NCBI GenBank assembly: GCA_010912705.1 | Contig: POWB01000026.1 | Span: 1 to 64,000, forward strand | Direction: 5' to 3' | Origin: Halochromatium sp. | GTDB taxonomy: Bacteria > Pseudomonadota > Gammaproteobacteria > Chromatiales > Chromatiaceae | DNA length: 64,000 nucleotides | Shown here: piece after piece, positions 63,466 to 64,000 of the stretch | Layout: every line of letters starts with the position of its first letter | Numbering within the stretch: position 1 is the first letter of the stretch | Translations under genes and position numbers: made by a program | The notes under the pieces: generated by a model | Seen by the model: only the letters and a program-made list of their open reading frames with translations | Databases searched by the model: none | Told to the model about the DNA's origin: nothing

Positions 63466-64000
63466 ATGGAAGCCAGATTGACCGAAAAACGCTACAGCGG
63501 GCGCGTCTTCGACGCCGCCGCGCTCGAGCAGATCCGCGCCATCCTGCGCGCGCATGCCGGAGCCAGCCGCCAGCAGCTGAGCTACCGGGTGTGCGAAGCG
63601 CTCGACTGGCGCAAGCCCGACGGCAGCCTCAAGGACATGAGCTGCCGGGTCGCCCTGCTCGGGCTCTATCGCGACGGACTGATCGAGCTGCCGCCCCCGC
63701 GGCAGCGCTATGAGCCGCGGCGCGCCTATTGCCGACGCACGCCACAAGGTGAGCCGGGTGTGCGACTTGAAGCGACGCTGAACGCGCTTGGAACGGTGCG
63801 CCTAGCGTTGGTCGAGCGATCGAGCAGTGGCCTCTGGAACGAGCTCATCGACCGTTACCATTACCTTGGCTACAAACCGCTACCAGGCGCCCAACTGCGC
63901 TACTTCGCCTATGCCGGCGAGCACTTGGTCGGCGTACTCGGCTTCGGTGCGGCGGCCTGGCAAACCGCCCCGCGTGATCAGTGGATCGGCTGGAGCAGCG
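63466..64000 (+). CDS. DUF4338/DruA-like protein, 5' part (continues beyond window)
   Basis: An open frame from ATG 63466 without stop to the end of the window (178 codons). It begins MEARLTEKRYSGRVF; an N-terminal helical domain (LRAHAGASRQQLSYRVCEAL) is followed by the DUF4338 core: LWNELIDRYHYLGYKPLPG, QLRYFAYAGEHLVGVLGFG and AAAWQTAPRDQWIGW. DruA of the Druantia anti-phage system belongs to this family, but stand-alone copies are common, some probably linked to mobile elements. It is divergent from the MNT gene (127 bp). The C-terminal third is outside the window. Confidence 0.85.
   Translation, partial: MEARLTEKRYSGRVFDAAALEQIRAILRAHAGASRQQLSYRVCEALDWRKPDGSLKDMSCRVALLGLYRDGLIELPPPRQRYEPRRAYCRRTPQGEPGVRLEATLNALGTVRLALVERSSSGLWNELIDRYHYLGYKPLPGAQLRYFAYAGEHLVGVLGFGAAAWQTAPRDQWIGWSS

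Noticed and set aside
62989..63747. 252-residue minus-strand frame
   Set aside because: Overlaps the well-supported MNT gene and the DUF4338 gene in wrong frames.
63018..64000. Complete Druantia system
   Set aside because: Only the 5' part of a DUF4338 gene is visible; none of the other Druantia components is in the window.

Overview
The window comes from a G+C-rich gammaproteobacterium, most likely a purple sulfur bacterium (Chromatiaceae). The best evidence is a peroxiredoxin-glutaredoxin fusion next to a glutathione-reductase-like enzyme whose NADPH-binding arginines are replaced. This is the garA/garB arrangement known from Chromatium, where glutathione amide is used. No rRNA, tRNA or CRISPR array was recognised.

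Layout: (1) 1-9.2 kb: an apparently intact IS1634-type insertion sequence, a SulP transporter with a tandem universal stress protein, and a SNF2 helicase paired with a SWIM zinc-finger protein. (2) 9.2-15.9 kb: a visibly A+T-richer block with a two-TM K+ channel carrying a cytoplasmic RCK domain, a separate soluble RCK protein, and a giant MscK-like mechanosensitive channel with an N-terminal peptidoglycan-binding domain. (3) 15.9-36.4 kb: mostly chromosomal housekeeping genes. They are a Hen1-like RNA methyltransferase, a lipoprotein, a tandem Usp, a CPA2 antiporter, prfC, an RpfE-like protein, a small heat-shock protein, a DUF938 methyltransferase, two unknown envelope proteins, nadE, garB, garA, a small secreted protein, pgm and htpG. 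(4) 36.4-47.5 kb: a long, tightly packed plus-strand cluster. It encodes a retropepsin-like protease, a Cache-cyclase protein that has lost both metal-binding aspartates, two paralogous membrane-anchored coiled-coil proteins, a 14-repeat FG-GAP protein, a cytoplasmic coiled-coil protein, a membrane protein with a periplasmic OmpA-like end, a Rab/Ras-like small GTPase and a hybrid histidine kinase. This is the best candidate for an undescribed system: a cell-envelope-spanning signalling complex with a GTPase switch. (5) 47.5-56.1 kb: a monohaem lipoprotein, unknown proteins, a PAS/Cys4 protein translationally coupled to a response regulator, a membrane protein, a Cys-rich small protein and metH. 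(6) 56.1-64 kb: an accessory region with coiled-coil and DUF29 proteins, an antitoxin followed by a broken PIN toxin, topB, a Uma2 nuclease, a broken zeta-toxin-like ATPase with a ParD-like antitoxin, a 48-residue protein coupled to RhuM, a minimal nucleotidyltransferase, and the start of a DUF4338/DruA-like gene that runs off the end. It resembles a decayed toxin-antitoxin and defence island.

A recurrent property of the window is short in-frame tandem repeats (9-21 bp units) inside genes: the helicase, MscK, antiporter, topB, coiled-coil and membrane protein genes. Functional calls rest on motifs read by eye; no database search was possible.
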